From Gonocerus acuteangulatus (taxonomy: Eukaryota; Arthropoda; Insecta; Hemiptera; Coreidae): a stretch of DNA of 64,000 nt. The position numbers were made by a program, and so were the translations under genes. The notes below the pieces were generated by a model. It was not told where the DNA came from and searched no databases. It worked only from the letters and a program-made list of their open reading frames with translations. Where the stretch lies: the NCBI GenBank assembly GCA_946811695.1, contig OX328124.1:28762148-28826147 (forward strand), in the 5' to 3' direction. Shown here one piece after another: positions 21,776-32,747 of this stretch (position 1 is its first letter; each line of letters opens with the position of its first letter).

Positions 21776-22745
21776 TATCAGTTAGAACTTGAAGTAAGTC
21801 CCTTTAACGTAATCGCTTATAATTTGGTTCGTAGACAATATTGTTGTAATATATGTGGTACTCCCACTGGAACATTGCGTTGACAATGGCAAATCGGCTT
21901 AATATTACGAACTCATACGTGGGTCTGCAGGAATTAATCTTACCAGGAGAGGGCAAAGCCATATCCGCGTTAGGACAACTGCCAGAAAGGCTGTGTTTAT
22001 GACTTACGAGGGTTCTAAGGCCATTTAGGACTTAAGGCTTTAATGTCGAGTGGGCCCTTCCCGCATTGTACACCATCTGTGGGATTTCATTGTACACTAC
22101 TAATTAGTTCTACTACATCACAAGGTTTAGGCGCTAAAACGCTATTGTCAGGAGCTTTTAAAGTAGCTCAAGGAGAACTTACGGACATCCTTTTGGGCAT
22201 TCGGCAAATTCGGTTTTCCATCTCCGGTATAATATTGCCTATTTCATTTATTTTTTTTGTTTTTTGCTTTACATCTTAGGCTATGAACATTTGGAGCCAT
22301 TAAAGATTGAATTTTTACGGGCAAAGCTTTATCCTTAGCTTTAATTTTTACAATTTGGTCAAAATCACCTCCCTCTTCACCATCCACAGTCAATTTGTTA
22401 AAAACATTGCAAAACATTGCAAATAGCCGGCGTTTTCGTCTGACAAATTATATTTTGTCCGTCAAACAGCTCTTTTCGTGGAATCACGCATGTACCTAAA
22501 AATTGATGTTGTTTAAAAAGTTGGATGAGGTTGGTTACAAAATAATTATGCAACTCCCTTAGGTATTCCGGAGAACATGTTATGTTTGGATTCGTACTTA
22601 ATCTAGCCTAACCTTACAAATTATGTACACTTCTATACTTTTAAATTTTACGCGTGCAAGACATGTTGCTAATTCCCTCCGTTGCAGTCCAACAATAAAT
22701 AAATACTAATAATAATAAAGTATTTTATATGACTTTACTAATTGA
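21776..22745. other. Unassigned sequence
   Basis: No gene recognised; the frame at 22043..22279 lacks recognisable motifs. Confidence 0.35.
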
Positions 22746-22748
22746 CTT

Positions 22749-22795
22749 TATTTTCAATTCGTAGTTAATAATAAATGGACGTTAAAAATTAAATA
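22749..22795 (+). mobile_element. SINE family gamma tail remnant
   Basis: TTCGTAGTTAATAATAAATGG followed by ACGTTAAAAATTAAAT matches the 3' end of SINE gamma copies at 43551..43751 and 47394..47545. The head is missing. Confidence 0.65.
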
Positions 22796-23089
22796 ATAAT
22801 AGTAGAGGATGCTGATTCCGATTGAAGAGTGATTCTACACTTCAACAGAAAGTGTAATTACAAAAAATACTCGAGACCCGAATTGGAAACGCTGTCTAAT
22901 CCTAACTGGACTCTAGACGGTGTTGACTTAATATATTAAAATTAGAGAATTGAAATATTTACTCGGCAGGCCTTTGATTTGACCAATCAACAGGATATTG
23001 ATTTAAATATCGTCACTCCGTTTACTAAGCAATTTCATCAGAGCATTTTTTCCCTGAATATCAAACAACTTTTTAATGTTTTGATAACG

Positions 23090-23212
23090 TTTTAGGACTT
23101 TCCTCCGAAGGAAAGTAGCTATTGAGGTTGGACTCATGACGGAATTTTTGACAAATTTCTTCAAATCTTTATCGATCCTACCTAGTAGACACCGAGAATG
23201 ACCCCCGTTAAA

Positions 23213-23278
<66 letters not shown>

Positions 23279-24185
23279 GTGTCTGTTAACACGATAGCGG
23301 CCAGAGTTTTTGTTTTTTCGTCACGAAACTTGGTATATAGCATTCAATTAGCAAATGATTGAACGAGTTCGTTAACCACCTAAGTCGCTCCACCGGAAGG
23401 GGGGGTTTACCCCGAACCCAAAACACTAATTTGACCATTTAAGCGGTAATATTTAAACGAAACGTGGTATTCGTAGTGGTAATATAGAGAGAAAAGTGAG
23501 ATATAAAAATGAACTAAATCGGTTCATTAGGAGGGGGGGTTTACTCCGGACCCACAATACCAATTCGCAACTACCAGCCGTGATTTTTGGTATATTTCGA
23601 CGAAACTCGGTATTCGTAGTGGTAATCCACAGGTAAATATGTGTTGTAAAAATAAACTAAATCGGTTCATTAGAAGGAGGGGTTTACTCTGGACCCAAAT
23701 TCCTAATATACTCATACCGGTCGTAATTTCTGCTGTATTGTAACGAAACGCGGTATACGTCGTGGGTAACTCATGAGAAAGAAGTGTTGTAAAAATGAGC
23801 TGAATCGGTCAATCGGAAAGCGGGGGTTTACTTTGTAATATATTTCAATAGAAAAGCCCGCCAGACGTAGGTTCACAAAGCCGCCGCAAGGAGCGCTTTC
23901 TACCACTAGAGGGACTATATCCTGTTCCTGCGTTAGATCAAAATACGATAATATGAGGTTTTTTGTATTTATTACGTAGTATAGTAGGTACCATGTGTAA
24001 ACATAACTCTGGAAGCAAATTAATAATTGATCAGTTACTCATTACAAATTTAAAAGAGAACTATCCATGTTTTTATTTTATTTATGTAGGATATTTTAAG
24101 CAACTTGTTCTGGAAAGCAGTCTACACTACCCAAATTATGAGAAAAGTGCTTAGTTATGCAGCTCCGGCGTGACGAACTTTTTTT
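23090..24185 (-). mobile_element. HINE family A, copy A3
   Basis: Minus-strand copy with the hairpin at the left (CTTTCCTCCGAAGGAAAG), TA microsatellite at 23216..23275, several roughly 145-bp units with G-runs (about 23400, 23535 and 23680) and the 5' end at the right (complement of AAAAAGTTCGTCACGCCGGAGC). It is very similar to A2 at 14985..16132. Confidence 0.87.
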
Positions 24186-24723
24186 GTTGTTTAATTTTTG
24201 AATAAAATATGCCTGCACATTTGGCCTTTTAGGATTTACCTAATATTATTTTATGGATACATTTTCACAGCCAACTTTTTTTCATCTTGTAACAAAAACA
24301 AATTGGTTGAAAACTTTGTAGAGAGGATAATAACTTTGTATAGAAATGTATTTCAACTTAAGTCAAGTACTGGAAATTTTTAATTAATTCTATTTAATAA
24401 CAGAGATTTCTCGACAGAATAAAGTCTGTTAAATAACACTATGCACAAAACATAAATTGTTGCAATATATGTTAATATTGTTGGTTTCATGAATCGTTAA
24501 TTGATGTAATTTTGTTTTTGACCTTCCTCTATGACTTAAAAAGAATACTTCATATTATAAAATTGTGACCCTTTTTTTTCTTTTAATATATTATTTAATT
24601 TTTTAGTATAACCCGATTGTTGCGAATAAGATAAAAAACGCATAGGTAAAATATCTCCAGGAATTTCTCGATTCGTGCACACCTTAATTATTATTATTCT
24701 TCAACTGACCCTTTTTTCCAATC
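24186..24723. other. Unassigned AT-rich sequence
   Basis: Nothing recognised. Confidence 0.35.
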
Positions 24724-25262
24724 TTCTTATTTCCGTTGTAGGCGGAAGGTCAATTAATAAAAACTTCACCATACAGTATCACCAAATTTATTCCGTCCCC
24801 ACATGTTTCACACCCCTCCTGGCGCCTCTTCAGGGGGAAAATTACATATATAAAACTTACAGCCTCAATCTGAGGAGGACAACCCTCCACCAGTACGGCC
24901 ACGTCTAGAATGATCATGGTCTGAAAGAATCCAAAATGGCGAAATATAATCAGGTGATCCAGATGGTTTTAATTTTTAAGAGTATATTTCTTCTGGAAAT
25001 TAATTTTAAATTTTAAATGTTTGACAAATCGATTATGGATCAACTGATTATATTTCGCCATTTTGGATTCTTTCAGACCATGATCATTCTAGAGGGTTGT
25101 CCTCCTCAGATTGAGGCTGTAAGTTTTATATATGTAATTTTTCCCCTGAAGAGGCGCCAGGAGGGGTGTGAAACTTGTGGGGACGGAATAAAGTTGGTGA
25201 TACTGTATAGTGAAGTTTTTATTAATTGACCTTCCGCCTACCACGGAAATAATAAGTTAATT
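24724..25262. mobile_element. Foldback with ~210-bp arms
   Basis: Left arm about 24728..24950 and right arm about 25045..25258 are near-perfect complements (for example GGCGGAAGGTCAATTAATAA against TTATTAATTGACCTTCCGCC), separated by about 95 bp. The arms include CCCTGAAGAGGCGCC (right arm). A Penelope-like coding remnant starts immediately to the right, so the arms may be inverted terminal segments of such an element; that is inference. Confidence 0.85.
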
Positions 25263-25339
25263 ATTATTATTTAAACAGGCGGAAAGTCATGCATGTATAC
25301 TGTAAACTCGTCAACTTATCGTGGACGTGCCAAAATAAA

Positions 25340-25975
25340 ATTAAAAATTCTTATAGCAGAATAAAAGATAAATTAAAACAGAAGAAACCCAAATATGGAC
25401 GCCTTTAAACGGAAAGGAACCAAGCGCCATTTTTAATGAAATTGAGTTTTTGGTGCTATCTTGTAGAGAATTAGAGAATTTATATAGTAATAAAAAACTG
25501 GTTAAAATATAATGTTGTCATTAAAGCAAGAAAAAATACCAAAAAAAAGGTGGTGTATCCAGTATGCTGTAATAAACAGAAAGGAATCAAGCACCATTTT
25601 CATAGATAACTATAAAAATAAAACCCCATTACCATAACAACAGTTTATTTTAATGAGAGAAAATGAATGAAACATTTTCAAACAACCCAATTCTCTAAAA
25701 AATGAACAGATGGCACTTGGTTCCTTTCGCAAAGGCGTCCATATAGTGTTTACCAAATTAACTGTGCTACGTGTGAAAAAGGATATGTAGGAGAATCTGG
25801 ACAGCTTCTAAAAAAGATGATAAAACGACACGTTAAAAAAATAGACGAGAATGACAACCGAACAGCGTTAGTAGACCATGCAAAAACAGAGACACGCATT
25901 GATTTTGGAAATGTAAAAATTTTAGATATAGAAAAGAACCCCATAAGTAGAAAAATTAAAGAAAATATCATATAA
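25340..25975 (+). pseudogene. Penelope-like element, GIY-YIG part, split by MITE
   Basis: The frame before the insertion reads NSYSRIKDKLKQKKPK. After removing the MITE (25396..25741) and one TA it continues SVYQINCATCEKGYVGESGQ, then a KRH motif and TALVDHAKT, ending at the stop 25973..25975. This is the GIY-YIG endonuclease that ends Penelope-like reverse transcriptases: VY-I-C, C-x2-C and Y-VGE-(S/T)-G are its hallmark. The upstream reverse transcriptase is not in the window. Confidence 0.87.
25396..25741. mobile_element. Tc1/mariner-type MITE in Penelope-like ORF
   Basis: 346 bp with imperfect terminal inverted repeats (TGGACGCCTTT ... GGAACCAAGCGCCAT) and a TA duplication at 25394..25395 and 25742..25743. 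Inside are further partial repeats of AAGGAA-CAAGC-CCATTTT (near 25420 and 25575). Excision of one TA plus the element restores the host frame. Confidence 0.85.
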
Positions 25976-26023
25976 TTAAAAATAGGGGAAAAAAACAGTA
26001 AAAAACGGAGATCAAATATTTAA

Positions 26024-26226
26024 ACCACGCAATAGCCAATGATCCTACAGGGTAGAGGCGAAATGAATAAAGAAATAAATTAAATAAATAAACAATAAAA
26101 TTTTTAGAGCATATTTTATTAAAATAATAATTTAAAATTAAAATACCCATTTATTGCTTTTTTCTATATTTATTTTTTTATCCCCCCCCCCCAGAAAAAA
26201 CATTTTCATTACGTTTAAATTAATCT
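26024..26226 (+). repeat. Penelope-like tail, first copy
   Basis: About 200 bp downstream of the GIY-YIG stop, nearly identical to 30014..30217 (ACGCAATAGCCAATGAT ... AGAGGCGAAATGAATAAAG). I infer it is the 3' non-coding part of the element because it follows the ORF here. Confidence 0.7.
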
Positions 26227-27182
26227 AAGGAATATTGATATCAATCGTTTTATTTTTATTTTAACTTTACCGTTTATGACAAAATCTTTCCCCGGTATCG
26301 ATATACGAAGCTAGGAAACTATCGATTGAATCAGCTGTTTGAGAACAGCCATTTTTTAAATTATTTTATTTGTTTTATTTACAGGTGTATTACACACCTA
26401 CACTTTACACATTAACACAATGCCATATCGATTCAATAGATCGATCTTCTTGGTTCAAAAGATCGATCTACGATAAAGGTCGATTTGAGTTATGGCTCGA
26501 TCTTTGACACGGATGGATCTTCGATATGGATGGATTTCACGATTTCTTATACAAAATTCGTATTTCATTTCCATCCAATCGATTCTCATTTCAGAATCGT
26601 CCATCATTACTACATATCGACCTAAATAAGTCGATTTGAATACTTGATATATGAAAAATAGAAAAATTGAACACCATTTTAATCAAAAGAATATATAATG
26701 AAACTACTACTATTACATCATATTGAAATATATGGGTACTATTACATATAAATTTTTATCAAATGAGAAAAAAAAATAATTAAAATAGAGAAAAATGGCC
26801 ATACAAATTAAGAGCACAGTTTAAAACCTTATTTTTATTATAATACCTCCTAGTGGGAGAAATGGAAGGTATTGAGACGTTGTATGATGTTATTGTTGTA
26901 TTAAAAGTCTGTTACTGCACACAGGACACTGTTCTGTAAACTAAAAAGTTCAGTTAATTAAATGAGAATTCTTTAGATATGAGATTGAGTAACAAGAGGT
27001 GAGATTAAGTATTTGAATATTTGAAATAAAAAAGAACACTTTGTTTTACGGTATTTTAAATAGATCGATTCATTTGGATAAGCTAGAACTACTGGACTTA
27101 CGACATGAACTCACAACGAAAATCTTTACTTATTATTACTATCTACTTGAACCCACACATATCACTTACATTCAAACACATT
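26227..27182. mobile_element. GATC-rich element, left part (hAT-like?)
   Basis: Contains a cluster of GATCGATC and ATCGAT words at 26420..26640 and again at 27060. The same word cluster resumes at 28200..28323, where it ends in GATCGCCCATCCCTA, the complement of a common hAT-type end (TAGGGATGGGC). I read both parts as one element interrupted by LINEs. A left terminus was not found. Confidence 0.45.
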
Positions 27183-27194
27183 TCACATATGATT

Positions 27195-27792
27195 TGTAGT
27201 TGGTTGTTCTACCACTGAACTACCGAGGACCTGAACAAAATGACAGCAACTGGCCTATGCAAACTAGCTGAAAATAAGACAGTAAACGACTGGCAGACAG
27301 AATGGACTAACTCTCAAAGCAAACTACGGGAAATAAAAAATACAATAATACCCTGGTCAAGAGAAAACCTAACAAGACGAGACCAAGTTATTATTACAAG
27401 ACTTCGCTTAGGACACAGTTTACTAACGCACTCCTATCTAATGGAACGACAAGACAGACCTGTATGCGCATGTTGTAACGAGACATTAACAGTTAAACAC
27501 ATACTTACTGACTGCAGATTACGAGACTACCTAACAATTCCTCATGACTTACACGACTTACTTGCCGAAAATAGTCCACATATTAACACCATACTAACTC
27601 ACTTAAACACAATTAACCTATATTCAAAAATCTAGCCTTATCTCCAATTTACCTCCTAAAGTTAATTTAAAATAATGAACGAAATAGCCTTTATAAAATC
27701 ATTTACATTTTTAAGAAATTAAGTTAATTAACCTACATTTAAATATAAAGCCCTATCTCCAATATAATCTTACCTCTTCTACCCTCCCCCCC

Positions 27793-27826
<34 letters not shown>

Positions 27827-28062
27827 CCCCTCTTCACACTCTATTTAATATCTATCATATTACCGTATTGTTATTGTGAAATATATTATATAAAACATGT
27901 TATTGTTATTATTAATTAGCTCACTAATGTATTAGCTATCCTCATAAAATGTACTGACTTGTTATATATACAATGTGCAAAAAGTATTTTGTAATATCTT
28001 GATGTATGTTAAAGAGCAAGTCGCCAAAAGTTGCGAAACTCTTAATAAATAAATATCAAATA
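27195..28062 (+). mobile_element. I-type LINE insertion, 5' truncated, with target duplication
   Basis: Flanked by exact 12-bp repeats TCACATATGATT (27183..27194 and 28063..28074). The interior has ORF2 C-terminus 27240..27635, a pyrimidine-rich and T-rich 3' UTR (T run about 27797..27826) and an AATAAAT-repeat tail, as I-type LINEs have. The first 40 bp are not LINE: complement reads CCTCGGTAGTTCAGTGGTAG, like the 5' half of a tRNA. Confidence 0.9.
27240..27635 (+). pseudogene. I-type LINE ORF2 C-terminus
   Basis: An open 131-codon segment: WQTEW and LREIK near the start, then RRDQVIITRLRLGHS and HSYLM, the knuckle CACC...KHILTDC (C-x2-C-x8-H-x4-C) and the closing DLLAENS and INLYSKI. It is the best preserved I-type tail in the window, but lacks reverse transcriptase and endonuclease, so it is dead on arrival through 5' truncation. 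Confidence 0.88.
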
Positions 28063-28124
28063 TCACATATGATTACTATAACTGAAAACTTGTAATACCT
28101 ACATTAACGCTACTACATCAAGAA

Positions 28125-28200
28125 AATTGTGGATTCTTTATTATTATTCTCAAAATGTTTGTTGCCAAAGTTGCGTAAACATTAATAAATAAATAAATAG
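28125..28200 (+). pseudogene. Second I-type LINE tail, very short
   Basis: GTTTGTTGCCAAAGTTGCGT followed by AATAAATAAATAAAT resembles the 3' terminus of the LINE at 28020..28062 (CGCCAAAAGTTGCG). Only tens of bases remain. Confidence 0.6.
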
Positions 28201-28323
28201 ATCCATTCTTTAAAAGATCGGAGCTTGAAGATCGATTTTTTGAAAAGATCGGCCATTGGAGATCAATATATCGTTATACAAATATCGAACTTCTAAAAGA
28301 TCTATTCAGATCGCCCATCCCTA
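28201..28323. mobile_element. GATC-rich element, right end (hAT-like?)
   Basis: Dense AGATCG words, ending GATCGCCCATCCCTA at about 28308..28322. See 26227..27182 for the other part. The first NPF coding exon starts 100 bp downstream. Confidence 0.45.
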
Positions 28324-28422
28324 ATCTGAGCTATCAACAAATGTTACATAATTAAGATTAAACTTAAATGCTTTATACAGGAATATAAAGAAAACTAAAA
28401 TATTTCTTATTTTTCTTTCCAG

Positions 28423-28601
28423 ATGAAAAATTTGATTTTGTTCTGTTGCACCCTTGTGGTGATAATCGGCTGCCAAGGTGAGCCTGCGCCAGCTGATGCA
28501 ATGATCCGACCAGCGCGCCCCAAGTCTTTTGCCTCTCCGGACGACTTGAGGACTTATCTGGACCAGCTTGGACAGTACTACGCAGTCGCAGGACGCCCTA
28601 G
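28423..28601 (+). CDS. NPF: Neuropeptide F, first coding exon
   Basis: Encodes the start of prepro-neuropeptide F, a secreted amidated peptide of the NPY/NPF family that acts on a G-protein-coupled receptor and regulates feeding and related behaviour in insects. The acceptor TTTTTCTTTCCAG ends at 28422 and the ATG follows at once, so a non-coding exon lies upstream. Residues 1-19 look like a signal peptide (MKN, then LILFCCTLVVII, then GCQG). The peptide then has RPARPKSFASP, an amphipathic DLRTYLDQLGQYYAV segment and AGRP. The exon ends AG inside the last Arg codon, before the donor GTACAT, which is weaker than GTAAGT. That phase-2 split of the Arg in the RPRF/RxRY end is a conserved NPY-family feature. 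Reading through the donor would give a stop after RYI, losing the amidation site. Confidence 0.93.
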
Positions 28602-28941
28602 GTACATTTAAGCATTTATTACATAAAGGTTTCTATCGTCATAAATAAATAGGTAACCTCTGAACGAGTATCAATTCTCAATGACATTTATTTTAACACT
28701 CCGATTTTTCGACAAAAATATATTATTTATCTCATGAAGTAAGAACAAGAGTATCAGTTTAGCACCTAAGAGCTTCTAATCCCTGTAGCTCTTCTAATTA
28801 ATTAACGCGAAAACATAAACGATACAATTTTTCTTATTTTCACGATCAAAAAACCAGAGATAATGATTACTTAACACACATTTTAATAGATCTGGACCTC
28901 AAACCACTCATTTTATTTTTTCTCTCCTACTTCACATCATA

Positions 28942-29455
28942 GTGACCTCAACATCCCTTTCGTTCAAGAACTGGAAAAATCCCGCTTCCTAACCTTTCAT
29001 TCCAAACTGTCCTTCCATCCCAATCCCAGAGCACAAACACTTTCCTCCCAAACTCACCCCAAACACCCGCCTAGAAGGCTCAAGAGACATTGGCCCCGTG
29101 ATCAATTAACTGAATAAGGACAAAACATTATTCTAAGTAGGAAGTGCCAGTATTGATTGGCTCCTTCCAAAAGTGTTATTATCTTTATTATTATTGTGTT
29201 ATTATCTTTATTATTATTGTGTTATTATTTCCTATTCATTGTTTTTGTTTGTTTTGTTTTTTATGTACTTTTTCTTTCTTTTTTTTTATTTTATTTATTT
29301 GCTTATTTGTTTTTTATTTCTTTTGTAATTCAACTCAATTTCTGTATATAATCATTATTTATATCTGAGAGCAAACTTAATGTACTCTCCAAATGTACAG
29401 ATGTTAAATAAACGTATTACTAAAAAAAACAAAAAAAAAAAAAAAAAAAAAAAAA
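28942..29455 (+). mobile_element. Jockey-type LINE, 3' end with poly(A)
   Basis: A 58-codon frame 28944..29117 (DLNIPFVQELEKS, then SFHPNPRAQTLSSQTHP, ending PRRLKRHWPRDQL) is the C-terminus of a Jockey-type ORF2. Then a 3' UTR, an AATAAA near 29407 and about 25 A. Flanks ACTTCACATCATA (28929..28941) and ACTTCACATGATA (29456..29468) form a 13-bp target duplication with one mismatch. It is strongly 5' truncated. Confidence 0.88.
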
Positions 29456-29468
29456 ACTTCACATGATA

Positions 29469-30013
29469 CGTTTAGGCTATTTTGGCCTTTCTAATCTAGA
29501 AGAAAATTTAAGAGTTACACATCTGATTGACCCCTAAAATTTACCATTAAATTAATTTACCTCACACTAGCTGTCATTGTTTTACAATTTTTAACATTGG
29601 TCATTGTCATCTTGGCCATATTATTCCAAACCATCTTTCATTCTTAAAATTATAATTATATAATGTATTAATTTTATTTTAACATCTTTAATAAACCAAA
29701 TTCCAATATTAAAAATACCTTACATTTATTTATTTCACAATTTAAATCCAGATCCACGTGAACCATTTCTTCCTCTATTTTCTTTACTCTCACAAATACT
29801 AATAAACCATCACATGATCTATATTATTTACCTACGACTATATAAATATAAAAAAATTTAATTATTTAATATGATTATTATTATAAGTTATTAATGTGCT
29901 ATTATCCTTATTTATTCTTACATCAATTCCTTACTTTTAATCAATCATGTTATCATATATTATTATATGTTCATTACGACTCTCGTATCAAATGTGTTTT
30001 TACTTATTTTCTT
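29469..30013. other. Unassigned AT-rich intron sequence
   Basis: Nothing recognised. Confidence 0.35.
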
Positions 30014-30217
30014 ACCACGCAATAGCCAATGATTCTACAGGATAGAGGCGAAATGAATAAAGAAATAAATGAAATAAATAAACAATAAAACATTTAGAGC
30101 ATATTTTATTAAAATAATAATTTAACATTAAAATACCCATTTATTGCCTTTTTTATATTTATTTCTTTATCACCCCCAGAAAAAAAAAATTTCATTACGT
30201 TTAAATTAATCTACAAT
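30014..30217 (+). repeat. Penelope-like tail, second copy
   Basis: Near-identical to 26024..26226 in the same orientation, 4 kb downstream. No coding part adjoins it. Confidence 0.7.
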
Positions 30218-30504
30218 TTACTAATTTATACTTATCTTAACATTTGACTTTTTTTAAAATATAGCACTAATCATATATATAAATATATCTTTCTTTAATC
30301 CCTAATGTCCTCACCAACTCCTTTCCCTTTAGTTTCCTTGTATCAACAGTCAGAAATGATCCCGCATCTTTGAGGCATAGTTCTCAATCTTCTCATCGAT
30401 AAGCCCATCTTGTTATTCTTATATCCGTTCCCATGTACCTCTAATCTAAGCGCTGCTATTGCATATTGTTTTTCCAGCTATATATTATGTTTTTATGGTT
30501 TTTT

Positions 30505-30505
<1 letters not shown>

Positions 30506-30538
<33 letters not shown>
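30506..30538. repeat. TA microsatellite, left of SINE alpha
   Basis: (TA)n directly abutting the T-tail end of the SINE. Confidence 0.9.
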
Positions 30539-30544
<6 letters not shown>

Positions 30545-30882
30545 ATCAGTCCCGTAACAGGCGACGAGGGCCCTGAGGGGCAGATACTATAGAGGTATCT
30601 GATTCATGACCATACGGCACACTAGGGAGATAGTAGGGTCAGTACTATGCTCCGGCCGCCTGATTTTCCCCTTGGCCGCTTCGACTGCTAGAGTCATTAG
30701 CACCCAAGGTACCCATTATTAAATTAATTAAAGGCTGGGTTGGCCTAGGGACGGTCAGGGAGGCCGAATTCAAACCATGAACGAAGACACTAGAAGAAAA
30801 AAATCTTTAGCGCTTGCTCGGGCTTTGAACTCAGGCCTCCAGCTTATTAGTCCAGTGCTCTACCACTGAGGTAACCTCGCCC

Positions 30883-30884
<2 letters not shown>
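30539..30884 (-). mobile_element. SINE family alpha, full copy
   Basis: About 345 bp, minus strand, tRNA-like head at the right end (complement of GGGGCGAGGTTACCTCAGTGG) and T-tail at the left. It sits exactly between two TA tracts. It serves as a reference for the family because it lacks the insertions seen at 4443 and 62721. Confidence 0.92.
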
Positions 30885-30957
<73 letters not shown>

Positions 30958-30963
30958 CATACA

Positions 30964-31017
<54 letters not shown>

Positions 31018-31046
31018 CATATATATATATACATATATATATATAC

Positions 31047-31083
<37 letters not shown>
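30885..31083. repeat. TA microsatellite, long, with TACA interruptions
   Basis: About 200 bp of (TA)n with periodic CATACATA and ACAT interruptions. The YIYIYI frames on either strand are artefacts of this tract. Confidence 0.95.
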
Positions 31084-31084
<1 letters not shown>

Positions 31085-31120
31085 CAACATGATATTAGCA
31101 TTAAATCTGTCCTGCTTGTT

Positions 31121-31190
31121 TTTACAGCCCTGATGAGGGCTTGAATTTCAAGCCGAAACGTATGCAACAATAAAACCATTTTCACTTGTA
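31121..31190 (+). other. Hammerhead-like core, probable Penelope-like remnant
   Basis: CTGATGA (31130..31136), an inverted pair GGCTTGAA/TTCAAGCC (31138..31145 and 31147..31154) and GAAA (31155..31158) are in hammerhead order: CUGAUGA, stem II, GAAA. Penelope-like terminal repeats are known to carry hammerhead motifs. Stem III and a cleavage site are not evident after GAAAC, so it may be inactive or a chance resemblance. Confidence 0.45.
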
Positions 31191-32747
31191 AAAAAAGTCC
31201 GATTCGCAGGAACTGCGTCATCTTAGCGCGGTTCCGTTCTTATCTCTAGTGTTTATGAAGGCATAGAATAGAAAAAGTTATTACTTTGTTTAGATCAATA
31301 GCGAAACAGCTATCCAAATGAAATCTCAAAGAAACCAGTCTTGAAAGGTCTTTGTTGATTTACAATCATACCTGTATGGGTCAGCTCTCCCATAAGTCGG
31401 GCAGAAAGGCCTCCGCTCAGAGGCATTTGGAAAGCCTTGGGATCTCTCTCTTTAAACGCTACATTTCTAACAATAAATTGATCTTCTTATTTTACTTAAT
31501 CTGTTTTATTGTCAAATACATTATCTGACTATAAGCAATTTAAAAATAACAAGGAATAAAACAGACAAAAAGAAAAGTTCGAATAAGCGAAATCAATTAC
31601 TTAAAAGTTTTAAGCACTTATTTCTCCGATTGACATCGCTTATTCAAAACTTTCTTTAAAACCATTCTTGTAGACCATTTAGTAAGCTTTCGAATGGTAA
31701 CCTTTCGCTTCCCAAGATTTTCAACCGTTTTCGAGATATTAAGAAATTATACGAAGTTCCCAAAACTTTTTATTATTTCTGACAACAGAAAATTGGTCTC
31801 ATTTTACCTATCCTGTTTTACACACACATACATTTTCCTTACAAATACAACATAAGAAATTACAAAAATAAAAAGCAATAAAAAACCAAGGGAAAGAGAC
31901 AAAAAGAACGACAAAAACCCGTTCATAAGAACAAAACAGACATATTTGAAGTTTTAAGCACTTATTTCTCCGATTGACATAACCTAATCAAAAATAGTTT
32001 TAGAATCATTTTTGTAGAGAATTTAGTAAGCTTTCAAATAGTTTTAATCCACTTACCACGATTTCCCAACCGTGTTCGAGATATTAATGAAAGTATACGA
32101 AGTTTCCAAAACTTTTCATGTCTGTTCATAAAATATTTTATTCTAACCCTTCCTTAACTCCAAACGTAACATAACTTTCAACATACTAGTTTTAATGAAA
32201 GTAGAACATGCAGATAATGTTTCAACTGAATCCCGTTATTCTAAGTACCCAAACCAAAAACGGTATTCAAAAACTATTTTTCCAATTTTCTCAACAACGG
32301 TTAAAGCTATCGCCTTGAAAATGGTTTCATTCGTTTTCCTAGCCCAAGAAGCCTGTAAAACGAGTACTTACAAGCTTATGAACTCAAAAACGTAAGCGTT
32401 ACGATTTTTTCTGCGCGAATTTCGCCCCAAACGCCATCTTCCAGTGGGCGGATTTTGCTGGTTAACGAACTTGACCTTTCAAATTGGACGACAGATTTTT
32501 GTACCAAATTTCATCAAAATCGGACCATTCGTCTTCTATTTAGAGAGCGAACAGACAAATATATATATATATATATATATAAATATATACATATATATAT
32601 ATATATACAAATTTGAACCACCGTTATTTTCGGTTTCTAGGGGTTCTGAAACGCAAAATTTTCTAGTCGGCACTTCCGGATCGTTTCATTGTATCAACCT
32701 TATAAGCGGGGTTCCTCCCTATGGGGGAGGGAGGAACCGCGCTAAAA
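31190..32747 (+). mobile_element. HINE family B, copy B2
   Basis: Plus-strand element with the 5' end AAAAAAAGTCCGATTCGCAG and TTAGCGCGGTTCC, two of the roughly 350-bp units (as complement of B1), a TA microsatellite (32562..32610), then the 3' block and hairpin GGTTCCTCCCTATGGGGG... closing with GAGGAACC and GCGCTAAAA. It is nearly identical to B1 over the 3' 600 bp, so the copies are young. Confidence 0.9.

Noticed and set aside
24675..25229. Small frames within the foldback
   Set aside because: Mirror images from the two arms; no protein family recognised.
29144..29368. Membrane-protein-like frames rich in Phe, Leu and Ile
   Set aside because: They are T-rich 3' UTR of the Jockey-type LINE insertion.
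30831..31221. Frames of alternating Tyr-Ile on the minus strand, and similar ones at 7157, 8318, 16506, 42366, 45937 and 48184
   Set aside because: They are translations of TA microsatellites with no coding support.
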